A stretch of DNA of 6,751 nucleotides from Planctomycetia bacterium (GCA_009923125.1 RFUD01000133.1:1-6751), one strand, 5' to 3'. Positions 1 to 6,751 are shown, counted from the stretch's first letter. Notes: generated by a model from the letters alone, not told the origin. Numbers and translations are program-made.

Positions 1-85
1 GCCGGCGCAGGATCGATTCCCGAGCGCGGAACCACCAGTGCTCGCGCTCGTTGCGATAGTACTCGTCGTAATAGGCTGGTTCCAT
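1..85 (-). CDS. Class I SAM-dependent methyltransferase, N-terminal fragment (gene cut by left window edge)
   Basis: Only the first 28 codons are visible, starting at an ATG whose complement is at 83-85 and remaining open to base 1. The peptide begins MEPAYYDEYYRNEREHWWFR and continues with an ARES-I-L segment. A Tyr/acid-rich start followed by HWWF-x-AR is a recurrent N-terminal signature of class I SAM-dependent methyltransferases found in glycan and O-antigen-type clusters; the SAM-binding Rossmann core (the D-x-G-x-G loop) would lie outside the window. The ATG is 3 bases after the stop of the upstream glycosyltransferase, so the two are almost certainly co-transcribed and probably translationally coupled. 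No clear Shine-Dalgarno sequence precedes it. The substrate cannot be told from this fragment; a sugar or lipid-linked glycan is a guess from context. Confidence 0.72.
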   Translation of the reverse strand, partial: MEPAYYDEYYRNEREHWWFRARESILRR

Positions 86-88
86 GGG

Positions 89-1051
89 TCAGGCCGTATC
101 CCCGCGACCGTCGCCGTTCCAGAACCTCCGCACCAGGTAGACGGGCCGGGCGCGGACTTCGTCGTAGATCCGATGGATGTACGCGCCCAGGATCCGGATC
201 GCCACCAGCTGCACGCCGCTGAAGAAAATGATCGCCAGGATCAGCGTGCTGAAGCCGGCCGGGATGGGGGCTCCGAGCAACCAGGCCCCCACCAGCCACA
301 GCGCGTAGCACACGCTGACGATGATCGCCGCCGACCCGACCATGCCGAGCACCCGGATCGGAACCTTCGTGAAACTGAAGATCCCGTTGTAGGCCAGCCG
401 GAACAGGTCGCTCCACCGATACTTCGCCTCACCGGCCGCCCGGGCCGCGCGTTCATATTCGAACGGCACCTGTCGGAATCCGACCCACGCCCGCAGGCCC
501 CGCAGAAACAGACTCTGCTCCGGCATCCGCAGCATCGCCTCCAGCACCGGCCTGCGCATCACGGCGAAATCGCCCGAATCGAGCGGCAGTTCGATGTCCA
601 TGATCCAGCGCATCAGCCGGTAGGCCATCCAGTAGGCCGTCGTCTTGGCCGCGTTTTCCTTGCGCCGGCGGCGCACGGCGTAGACCACGTCGGCGTCCTG
701 TTCGTCGAGCTGATCGAGCATCGTGGGGATCAGCGCCGGCGGATCCTGCAGGTCGCCGTCGATGCAGGCGATCACGTCGCCCGAGGCATGGCTCAAGCCC
801 GCGAGCAGGGCCCGCTGATGGCCGAAATTACGCGACAGATCGATCACCTTGAACCGGGGTTCCCGGCGATGCCAGGCGACGAGCTTCGCGAGCGTGGCAT
901 CGCGGCTGCCGTCGTTGACGGCGATCACCTCCCAGGGCCCGCTGCGGGACGAGAGGGCCGAGATGATTTCCGCCGCCAGGCGGTCCACGACTTCCTCCTC
1001 GTTGTAGACGGGGGTCACGACCGAGAGCAGCTGCTCGTTGGCGGGCTTCAT
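89..1051 (-). CDS. Family 2 glycosyltransferase, GtrB/CsbB/DPM1-like (polyprenyl-phosphate sugar synthase)
   Basis: This is a 320-residue GT2 enzyme expected to transfer a sugar from a nucleotide donor to polyprenyl phosphate at the cytoplasmic face of the membrane. Numbered from the ATG at 1051, the GT-A core opens with LSVVTPVYNEEEVV (about residues 9-22). It then shows VNDGSRD (45-51), the LSRNFGHQRALLAG segment (72-85) and the metal-binding D-G-D in ACIDGDLQDPP (95-105). An Arg/Lys-rich stretch follows near 126-131, then DSGDFAVMRR (158-167), FLRGLRAWVGF (182-192) and GEAKYRW (207-213). Two membrane helices follow at about 232-258 and 266-292, ending in the GAYIHRIYDEVRARPVYLVR tail typical of GtrB/ArnC-type enzymes. 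Length and layout are normal for the family. A GTG at 1108 would add 19 residues and overlap the preceding gene by 13 bases; I prefer the ATG because it leaves the usual short lead-in to the first strand. Neither start has a convincing ribosome binding site. The sugar is unknown. Confidence 0.93.
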   Translation of the reverse strand: MKPANEQLLSVVTPVYNEEEVVDRLAAEIISALSSRSGPWEVIAVNDGSRDATLAKLVAWHRREPRFKVIDLSRNFGHQRALLAGLSHASGDVIACIDGDLQDPPALIPTMLDQLDEQDADVVYAVRRRRKENAAKTTAYWMAYRLMRWIMDIELPLDSGDFAVMRRPVLEAMLRMPEQSLFLRGLRAWVGFRQVPFEYERAARAAGEAKYRWSDLFRLAYNGIFSFTKVPIRVLGMVGSAAIIVSVCYALWLVGAWLLGAPIPAGFSTLILAIIFFSGVQLVAIRILGAYIHRIYDEVRARPVYLVRRFWNGDGRGDTA

Positions 1052-1095
1052 GGGTGCGGTCCGGGCCACGGTCTCCGCGGTGGGTACGGCTGTGA

Positions 1096-1698
1096 TCACG
1101 CTGCACACTCCATCACGATGACGGTGTAGGGGATGCGGAACATGTCGTGTCGGATGGATGTCGTGACCTTGGGAAACACCCCTTCCGCGATCGCCCGGTA
1201 GGCGGACTCGGTGCGCACGAACTTGCCGCGATCATTGTCGAGCAGCCGGCGCACGACGGCCGACTGCGGCGTCGTGTAGCAGCCGTCGAGCGTGATCAGC
1301 CTGCCCCCCGACGACAGGGCCCGCGACGCCATGGTGAACATGTTCTTCGCCTGGGCGTCGTCCAGGTGGTGAACGACGCCGACGGCGAGGACGATGTCGA
1401 ACTGGCCGTAATCGGCGACGGTGTCGGGAGTGACCTCGCACTGGTGGAAGGTGCCCCGATTGCCGAAGCGTTTCCGGCAGGCCTCGATGTAGGCCTCGCT
1501 CATGTCGAACCCGACGTACTGCACGTCCGGCAGGTGATGGAGCATCACGCCCGTGCCGCAGCCGATGTCGAGCACCCGGTCGCCGGGCTTGGCCTTGATG
1601 TAGCGTGAGACGAAGTCCGGACCGTAGGCGGTGCCACGGATCACGTACTGGGCCAGGTCGTAAACCAACGGTGCGGAAAGGACGTCTTTGATCGCCAT
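1096..1698 (-). CDS. Class I SAM-dependent methyltransferase (200 aa)
   Basis: This is a small, complete, soluble SAM-dependent methyltransferase. Motif I is VLDIGCGTG at residues 42-50, the SAM-binding glycine-rich loop. The acidic residue at the end of strand 2 is in GFDMS (63-67), and a motif II/post-II region, VLAVGVVHHLDD, lies at 103-114, followed by the strand-5 segment GGRLITLDG (131-139). The N-terminus (MAIKDVLSAPLVYDLAQYVI) is like that of methyltransferases that sit beside family 2 glycosyltransferases in polysaccharide clusters, recalled from general knowledge of such clusters. There are no membrane segments. The ATG at 1698 is preceded by AGAAGG with six bases of spacing, the best translation signal in the window. 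It lies 33 bases after the stop of the GT-C gene. The next gene begins either 44 bases beyond its stop (ATG) or overlaps it by 13 bases (GTG). It may methylate a sugar or a lipid-linked intermediate, but the sequence alone does not identify the substrate. Confidence 0.92.
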   Translation of the reverse strand: MAIKDVLSAPLVYDLAQYVIRGTAYGPDFVSRYIKAKPGDRVLDIGCGTGVMLHHLPDVQYVGFDMSEAYIEACRKRFGNRGTFHQCEVTPDTVADYGQFDIVLAVGVVHHLDDAQAKNMFTMASRALSSGGRLITLDGCYTTPQSAVVRRLLDNDRGKFVRTESAYRAIAEGVFPKVTTSIRHDMFRIPYTVIVMECAA

Positions 1699-1704
1699 GA
1701 GAAA

Positions 1705-1719
1705 CCTTCTGCTTCCTCC
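1705..1719 (-). promoter_or_regulatory. Ribosome binding site region of the 200-aa methyltransferase
   Basis: On the minus strand the leader reads GGAGG (1715-1719), then four intervening bases, then AGAAGG (1705-1710), six bases before the ATG at 1698. The nearer AGAAGG has normal Shine-Dalgarno spacing; the GGAGG is too far (16 bases) to act on this ATG by standard rules. This is the only gene in the window with a plain Shine-Dalgarno signal, which supports the chosen start and may allow independent re-initiation after the stop codon at 1732-1734. Confidence 0.6.
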
Positions 1720-1731
1720 GGGGAACGGGAC

Positions 1732-4716
1732 TTATGATCGGCGTGGGGATGTCCAGGCATGGTCCAGAAACCCGCGGGTCGCCTCGACCACGAGCGTCAA
1801 CCCGGCCCAGACCGCGACCGCGGCGTATGCCGCGTACACGACCCAGAACAGGGCGAACATCCGATTGCGGTAGACGATCTCCACGACGTTTCGGCCCGCC
1901 GGCAGACTGATCGACACGAGCCCTTCGTTCTCGCCGGGCGTCAGCGGCCTGCCATTGAGGCTGTAGGCCAGCCGGGGGTTGTTCCAGAGCAGGTACTTCA
2001 TGGTGACCGGCTCGGCCGATTCGACGTCGAGCTTCAGGGCGTTGGCATCGTTGCATTCGAAGCCGTGCACCACGAGGGCATCGGCCCCGTGCTCCGCGAC
2101 CCCGTCGGCGGCTCCGCCGACGGGCGGATACACCTCCACCTCGGCGAGGCTCAACACGTTCTCCGGACTCGCGGTCTCCACGGCCAACTGCACCCGCACG
2201 TAGCGGCCCACCGCTCCCGGCGTGACGAGCGTCAGCGACGGACTGGGCACGAGCCTGACCCGCTGCTGCCACAGGCCCGCCGCCGTCGCCTCGCGGGGAA
2301 TCGCGGCCGTGGTCAGGGTGGACGCGGACGTGTCGCTGATCGTCAGCCAGAAGTCGCCGAGCCGTTGGGGCACCTCGGCCCGATTCCAGAGCCGCACCGC
2401 CCCGACGGGACGCGACGACCCGAGATCGATCTCCAGCCATGCCCCCGGCTCGCTGCCGGTATGCGTGACCGACCCCTGGGAAAACACCCCGCTGCGATTG
2501 CCGTCGACGGCCCTGCCCGCCTCGCCACCGCCGTCGCTGCTCTGGATCGCCCGCGCCCGCAGGGCGAGGTTTCGACGGGCTTCGCGCGGGGCATCCTCGA
2601 ATTCCCAGGCCGCCCCGCGCACGACCCGCACGTAGCCGTTGTCGAACAGGGTGTCCTCGGTCGGCCGGCTATCGATCCGGGACGACATCAGCGGAGCCAG
2701 CACGACGCCGCCGGGCAGCCTGTGGATGTCGCCGGCGGCAAGGGTTCCCGTCAGGGGCTCCAGGGACGGCAGGTCGGACTCCAGCGCCACGACGAAGTCG
2801 GCGCCCGACATCCGCAGTCGCTCCCACTGCGGATGGAATCGCCCGTCCCCCTGGTAGGGAATCGTGCGCATGTAGTCGGCCCGCGACGAGAGGTAGAAGT
2901 TCCAGCCGGAGTACGGACAGAGCGACACCTCCCGGAGCACGAAGTGGGGAAACGCCTTCGGGAACGTCTCGACGCCATCGCTGGTCCACCGGGGCGTGAT
3001 GTCGACGTACTTGACCAGCTGCTTGCCCTGGGCGCGGAACCGCTCCACGTACGCGAGCACGCCCCGGCGAAGCGACTCGTCGAGCATCACCCCCTGCCGC
3101 GTCTTCTGGACGTCATACCCGCTGTTTCCATGGCAGCGGTCATACATCACGTCGAGCGCGGGGAGCGCGAACAGGGCCAGCGTCGCGACCTGGGCGAACG
3201 TCCTGTCGGGCACGAGCATCGCGGCCATCGCCAGGGCGGCGACCAGCAACTCGAACACGAGATGATTGTTGACCCCGACGATCCCGGCCGATTCCGGCTG
3301 CCGGATCAGGCACCATGCGGCCGCTCCGGCGGCAGCGACGAATGCCACAAACGCGATCCGCAGTCCCACGACCGGCCGGGAATCGACCAGCGCCTTGAGC
3401 ATGAGCGCGATCATGACGCCGAACAGCAGTTGCCCCGGCAGGAGAAACCGCTGGTAGATGTGCATGCCGCCGACCTGAGGAATGAAATAGAACACCAGGT
3501 CGCTGACGACGCTGTGCTCCCCGAACACGCTCAGGGCGATCGCGAAGTAGATCACGCCCGCGGCCTTCAGCAGCGTCCATTCCCGGCGGCTGAGCGCGTC
3601 GGCCGCCCGCGACGAGAGCAGGAAGATCAGCGCCACCGCCAGGGCGATGAATCCCCAGGTGATGGAAAACTCGGTGAATGGCCCCGGGATCGGAAATCGA
3701 TACGACAGCACCCGCAGGATGCTCTGGGGCATGTCGGCCAACTGGTGAGCGCTGTAGAAGAGCGACGGCCGCGACGCGCTCGGTGATGCCTTGAGGAAGA
3801 AAAACACCTGCAGCAGGTACGGCGCGGCCACCATGCTGGCGACCACGAAGGGCAGCATCGCCGCGAGGAACCTCGACGCCCTCCCGGCGATCGAGACACC
3901 GGCATCCTCGAGCAGAAACAGCCTGATGCCGACGATCACCGCGGCGATCGCCAGGCAGGCGATGGCCAGCGGCACGTACCCGGCGAAGTAGCCCACGAGC
4001 ACGGGGAAGGCGGCGAGCACGAGCCGGCGGAACCCCCGCTGCTCGGCATAATCGAGCGCGGCACAGGCGGCCCACGGCACGATCGAGGCGCAGAACACAT
4101 ACATCGGCTCGCCGTGGGCGTTGACCACGTACACGCTGAAGGCGAACGCCGCGGCGGCGAACGCGGCCACCCAGAAGTCCAGGCGGAAGAATCTGGTCAA
4201 CAGCCGCTGCGCGAAGTAGCAGGCGATGAAGCTGTGGATCGCCAGCGCCAGGACGAGAATCCGGCCGGCGGACTGGAACGTCGTCGTCTCCGGGGAGCTG
4301 CCGAGCGCCCAGACCACGAACAACGGATGGCAGGGGAAGAAATTGGCGGCCAGAAAGAAGTCGGCGCTGGCGTTGAACTGGCCGAAGTCGAGCGCGACGA
4401 ACTGGTGCCGCGACAGCAGATGCTGCAGTTTCGCGAGGTACGGCCAGTAGAACCCGATCACGTCGCCGCCATACAGGAAGCCGGCGTCGCGGGATCCGTT
4501 GCGGAAAGACGGATAGTAGAAGACCAGCGTCATCAACAACGCGAACGCGAGGCCTGCCGACCGCCTGAGCCGCTCGAGGCCCGCCTCGACGAGCCTGCCG
4601 GCCAGATCGAGGCAGGCATCGACGCGCCGGCTGCCCGCCGACCGCTCACCGTCGGAGCGGCCGCCCGCGGTGGCCGGCTCGTGCTGATCGGCGCTCGGAG
4701 GTGGTGTCATGAGCAT
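1732..4716 (-). CDS. YfhO-like GT-C membrane glycosyltransferase with inserted F-type lectin/discoidin-like domain
   Basis: This is a 994-residue polytopic protein. After a hydrophilic N-terminal tail (1-52) the first membrane helix (about 53-71) leads into an exposed loop with LYGGDVIGFYWPY (81-93). Its Asp85 sits where GT-C enzymes carry a catalytic or metal-binding acid, and LDFGQFNASADFF (109-121) follows; both resemble YfhO-family landmarks. About a dozen more hydrophobic segments run to residue 524. The exposed part (530-715) contains aromatic-rich stretches such as YSGWNFYLSSRADY. Residues 716-865 look like an F-type lectin (fucolectin/tachylectin-4-like) or related F5/8-C domain: NLALRARAIQSS, RAVDGN, GSVTHT, then WLEIDLG, VRLWNR and a closing LAEVEVY. 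After it, 884-950 resembles the YfhO C-terminal beta domain ending VVEIVYRNR, followed by one last helix (955-976). The expected role is transfer of a sugar from a polyprenyl-phosphate carrier to an outer-face acceptor, with the lectin module perhaps binding acceptor glycan. An alternative start is the ATG two codons downstream (4710). The exact substrate, and even catalysis, are unproven. Confidence 0.85.
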   Translation of the reverse strand: MLMTPPPSADQHEPATAGGRSDGERSAGSRRVDACLDLAGRLVEAGLERLRRSAGLAFALLMTLVFYYPSFRNGSRDAGFLYGGDVIGFYWPYLAKLQHLLSRHQFVALDFGQFNASADFFLAANFFPCHPLFVVWALGSSPETTTFQSAGRILVLALAIHSFIACYFAQRLLTRFFRLDFWVAAFAAAAFAFSVYVVNAHGEPMYVFCASIVPWAACAALDYAEQRGFRRLVLAAFPVLVGYFAGYVPLAIACLAIAAVIVGIRLFLLEDAGVSIAGRASRFLAAMLPFVVASMVAAPYLLQVFFFLKASPSASRPSLFYSAHQLADMPQSILRVLSYRFPIPGPFTEFSITWGFIALAVALIFLLSSRAADALSRREWTLLKAAGVIYFAIALSVFGEHSVVSDLVFYFIPQVGGMHIYQRFLLPGQLLFGVMIALMLKALVDSRPVVGLRIAFVAFVAAAGAAAWCLIRQPESAGIVGVNNHLVFELLVAALAMAAMLVPDRTFAQVATLALFALPALDVMYDRCHGNSGYDVQKTRQGVMLDESLRRGVLAYVERFRAQGKQLVKYVDITPRWTSDGVETFPKAFPHFVLREVSLCPYSGWNFYLSSRADYMRTIPYQGDGRFHPQWERLRMSGADFVVALESDLPSLEPLTGTLAAGDIHRLPGGVVLAPLMSSRIDSRPTEDTLFDNGYVRVVRGAAWEFEDAPREARRNLALRARAIQSSDGGGEAGRAVDGNRSGVFSQGSVTHTGSEPGAWLEIDLGSSRPVGAVRLWNRAEVPQRLGDFWLTISDTSASTLTTAAIPREATAAGLWQQRVRLVPSPSLTLVTPGAVGRYVRVQLAVETASPENVLSLAEVEVYPPVGGAADGVAEHGADALVVHGFECNDANALKLDVESAEPVTMKYLLWNNPRLAYSLNGRPLTPGENEGLVSISLPAGRNVVEIVYRNRMFALFWVVYAAYAAVAVWAGLTLVVEATRGFLDHAWTSPRRS

Positions 4717-4750
4717 CGGGCGGCTTCCCGGAGCGGGAGGGCGGATTGCG

Positions 4751-6751
4751 TCAACGGATCCCGATCGCCTTGCGGCAGAAGGTGATCGAATTGCGGATCC
4801 ACCCCGGCATCGGGACGGCGTGATAGAGGTTGAGGAGCAGCCGCCAACGCTTCTCCTCTTCCATCCCGCAGACCGTCGCGAGCAGGTTTTCCTCGGTCAG
4901 GCCCCGCGACGGCTCGACCGTCATCGCGGTCGCCGTGGAGCAGTTGACGACCGTGGCGCTCGACGAGATCGCCTCCCGGACGGGGTGGGCCAGCCGGGCG
5001 AGCGTCTGCGGATCGAGCGGGATGGTGTCGGCCGGCTGCATCCTGTGGAGCACCTGCTCGTAATCGCTGATGTCGATCACGATCGCCGTGGATGGGCAAT
5101 CGACCACGCTCTGCCGTTCGAGCACGGCCAGCCGGCAGATATCCTTCCAGGCGATGCCCTGCAGCGGCACCCGGTTGGCGAGCCAGTCGCGGTCGAAGAT
5201 CACGCAGCCGATCGCGGCGTCGTGGAGACCGCTGACTTCGCCCGCTCCGCGGGAATAGTCGTAGTAAACACCCCCCTTGCCGTCCCGGTGCCTGAGCACG
5301 TGGCCGACGCGGGCCACGGGATGCTCGCCGGCCTCGCGGCAGGCGGCCACGAGCGAATCGACGAACACCTCCTCGATTCCGAGCAGGAACGCCACCTTGG
5401 GGCAGGTGAGCCGGTCGCCGGCCAGCTCGAGGCACTCGATCGGGGCGAGCATGCGGTCCTGGGGCCCGGCCAGCGGCACGACCTGCACGGCGGCATCGAG
5501 GTTTCGCTCGTACCAATCGAGCTGCTTCTCCTCGACGATCAGTGTGACCCGGGCCTTGCCGTGCCCCACGCGAGCAAGCCGGTTGATCCGCTCGCGGATC
5601 AGATCGGCATCGCCGTGGAGGGGCTGGACGACGAGATCGACGGCCGGATCGGCCGAGGGCAGCGTCAACACCCGCGACCGCTCGCTGAACCGGTGGGCGG
5701 CCTCGTAGACGTCGGCCAGTTGGGTGCAGAGGTGATACGACCTGACGAGCGCCTGCTGGGCGGCGGTCGCAAGCGCCATCGCCTCCTGCGGATGACGGCT
5801 GAACCGCCGCAGGGCGGCGACGATTCGCTCCGCCCGCTCCTCGGCCTTCAGGCTCGAGGGCACGCGGACGAAGTTGTCGCCGATGGCCGCCGGGATGAAG
5901 GGGTGCTCGTCTCCGATCACGACGGCCCCGGCCGCCATCGCCTCGAAGAGCCGGTTCGACATGATCCCCGACCGCATGTGCGCGTCGGAGGAAAACACGA
6001 GGCAGGCGCCCGCATCGGCGATCTTTTCGATGATCGTCCGCCCGTCGAACGGCAGCGAGCCCTTGTAGCCCTTGTAGCCGTCCCACAGCTTCACGCCACG
6101 GATTTCCCGCGGCCCGTAAACGTCGAGCACGCCCTGCTTGTCGAGTTCGCGGAGCACGGCGTCGTGCCGGGCCGGCTTGTTGGTCAGCTTCTCCCAATTG
6201 ATGCCGCAGTAGAGCACGCGGTAGGAGTCGTGCGGCTTCGGTGGGATGATCGGCTCGGCGAGCGTGTGGTTGAGCAGCGGCATGTCGTCGGCGACACAAT
6301 CGCCACGGGACGCCCGCACGAGCTTCCGGATCTCGGGCGAGCCGGTGTAGGCGTAGACATCGTGCGACATCTGGTTCGACCAGTGCCGCTCGAAGCCCCA
6401 GTCGAAATAGAACTGGGTCGGGTTCCACATCGCCGCGACCGACACGGCGTCGTAGGTCTTCGCCGTCTCGTAGTGGAGGTGGATGACGAAGTCGACATCC
6501 TCGCGGGCGACCCGCTGCCGGGGCGTGCCGACGATATGACCGAACTTGTCGAGCTCGATCACCTTGACGCCGACGAGTTCGGCCGCGGTCCGAAGCCGCT
6601 CGACGCATTCGTGCTCGGCGCAGGCCTGCTCGGGCCACATCCGGATCACGGCGATCGTGCGATGAATGCCGGGCAGGCCCTCGACCCGCCGCCTGGCCTC
6701 GGCGACGGGATCGGCCTCGGCCGCCCGTTCGGCGGCGGAGTTTCCGGCGGT
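4751..6751 (-). CDS. Two-domain glycosyltransferase: GT-B (family-1-like) plus divergent GT-A-like domain; 5' end beyond the window
   Basis: The frame is open from the right edge to a TGA at 4751-4753, giving at least 666 residues. Residues are numbered here from the codon at 6649. A GTG at 6649 could pass as a start, but the frame continues upstream for 34 stop-free codons. The residues just before it (HRTIAV) complete the first beta strand of a Rossmann domain, so the true start probably lies outside. The front half (1-325) is GT-B-like: YCGINWEK (147-154), VYGP (177-180), LVFSSDAHMRSG (217-228) and the donor-site segment SNRLFEAMAAGAVVI (231-245). The second half (about 327-535) resembles GT-A domains seen in multi-domain glycosyltransferases, with GCVIFDRDWL (481-490) and WKDICRLAVL (501-510), but no clear D-x-D. 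There is no convincing membrane helix; the protein is probably cytosolic or peripheral. Its stop is 34 bases before the GT-C gene, implying one operon. Donor and acceptor are unknown. Confidence 0.85.
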   Translation of the reverse strand, partial: TAGNSAAERAAEADPVAEARRRVEGLPGIHRTIAVIRMWPEQACAEHECVERLRTAAELVGVKVIELDKFGHIVGTPRQRVAREDVDFVIHLHYETAKTYDAVSVAAMWNPTQFYFDWGFERHWSNQMSHDVYAYTGSPEIRKLVRASRGDCVADDMPLLNHTLAEPIIPPKPHDSYRVLYCGINWEKLTNKPARHDAVLRELDKQGVLDVYGPREIRGVKLWDGYKGYKGSLPFDGRTIIEKIADAGACLVFSSDAHMRSGIMSNRLFEAMAAGAVVIGDEHPFIPAAIGDNFVRVPSSLKAEERAERIVAALRRFSRHPQEAMALATAAQQALVRSYHLCTQLADVYEAAHRFSERSRVLTLPSADPAVDLVVQPLHGDADLIRERINRLARVGHGKARVTLIVEEKQLDWYERNLDAAVQVVPLAGPQDRMLAPIECLELAGDRLTCPKVAFLLGIEEVFVDSLVAACREAGEHPVARVGHVLRHRDGKGGVYYDYSRGAGEVSGLHDAAIGCVIFDRDWLANRVPLQGIAWKDICRLAVLERQSVVDCPSTAIVIDISDYEQVLHRMQPADTIPLDPQTLARLAHPVREAISSSATVVNCSTATAMTVEPSRGLTEENLLATVCGMEEEKRWRLLLNLYHAVPMPGWIRNSITFCRKAIGIR

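Noticed and set aside
38..1129. Plus-strand open frame of 363 codons opposite the GtrB-like gene
   Set aside because: The low-complexity, Arg/His/Asp-rich translation has no recognisable motif; the minus-strand GT2 has all its family motifs over the same bases.
1232..2440. Minus-strand 402-codon frame spanning the methyltransferase and the end of the GT-C gene
   Set aside because: It crosses two real genes and the gap between them in a different frame, and its translation is Arg-rich low complexity.
1759..3786. Plus-strand open frame of 675 codons opposite the GT-C gene
   Set aside because: The translation is dominated by Arg, His, Pro, Gly and Asp, shows no domain or membrane pattern, and lies opposite a clearly real protein with membrane helices and a recognisable lectin domain. 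Long antisense frames of this kind are expected in GC-rich coding DNA.
4726..4738. Small inverted repeat (TCCCG, 3-base loop, CGGGA) in the 34-base gap before the GT-C gene, considered as a terminator or translation-control hairpin
   Set aside because: The stem is only 5 base pairs, there is no following T-run, and such short GC palindromes are common by chance at this base composition. A role in masking the start codon at 4716 cannot be supported from sequence alone.
4717..4750. Possible promoter in the gap between the large glycosyltransferase and the GT-C gene
   Set aside because: The gap is 34 bases of GC-rich sequence with no recognisable -35/-10 pair; it is better explained as an ordinary intra-operon spacer.
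4114..4785. Plus-strand 223-codon frame opposite the start of the GT-C gene
   Set aside because: Glu/Arg-rich shadow of the minus-strand coding frames with no motif of its own; it also crosses the gap into the neighbouring gene.
4707..6638. Minus-strand 643-codon frame overlapping the large glycosyltransferase in another frame
   Set aside because: The product is Arg/Ala/Pro/Gly-rich without motifs, and the overlapping frame encodes clear glycosyltransferase segments such as SNRLFEAMAAG.

Overview
The window is a GC-rich bacterial stretch carrying five genes, all on the minus strand, packed head to tail with gaps of 3 to 44 bases. It reads as the interior of one operon for making or decorating a cell-surface glycan. 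Both ends are cut: the first gene in transcription order runs off the right edge and the last runs off the left edge. No RNA gene, mobile element, CRISPR array, promoter or terminator is visible. The strong GC bias, weak or absent Shine-Dalgarno sequences in front of most genes, and an F-type lectin (fucolectin-like) module in a membrane protein would fit a planctomycete, but this is a style-based guess and not a demonstrated assignment.

In transcription order (right to left): (1) 6751-4751, a long glycosyltransferase with a GT-B/family-1-like front half and a second half that looks like a degenerate GT-A domain; (2) 4716-1732, a 994-residue polytopic protein resembling YfhO-type GT-C glycosyltransferases, with an F-type lectin/discoidin-like domain inserted between its exposed domain and its C-terminal beta domain plus final membrane helix; (3) 1698-1096, a small class I SAM-dependent methyltransferase; (4) 1051-89, a GtrB/CsbB/DPM1-like family 2 glycosyltransferase with two C-terminal membrane helices, expected to load a sugar onto polyprenyl phosphate; (5) 85-1, the first 28 residues of a second SAM-dependent methyltransferase of the HWWFRAR type.

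The most informative reading is that genes 2 and 4 are two parts of a three-component glycosylation system (GtrB/CsbB-like lipid-linked sugar synthase, GtrA/GtcA-like flippase, YfhO/GtrC-like GT-C transferase). The synthase would make the polyprenyl-phosphate sugar on the cytoplasmic face and the GT-C protein would use it on the outer face. The flippase is not in the window. The lectin module on the GT-C protein, the accompanying cytosolic glycosyltransferase and the two methyltransferases would make this a modified version of that scheme, but this coupling is inferred from gene order and family knowledge only.

The plus strand contains several long open frames (up to 675 codons). All are Arg/His/Pro-rich shadows of the minus-strand genes and are not annotated.
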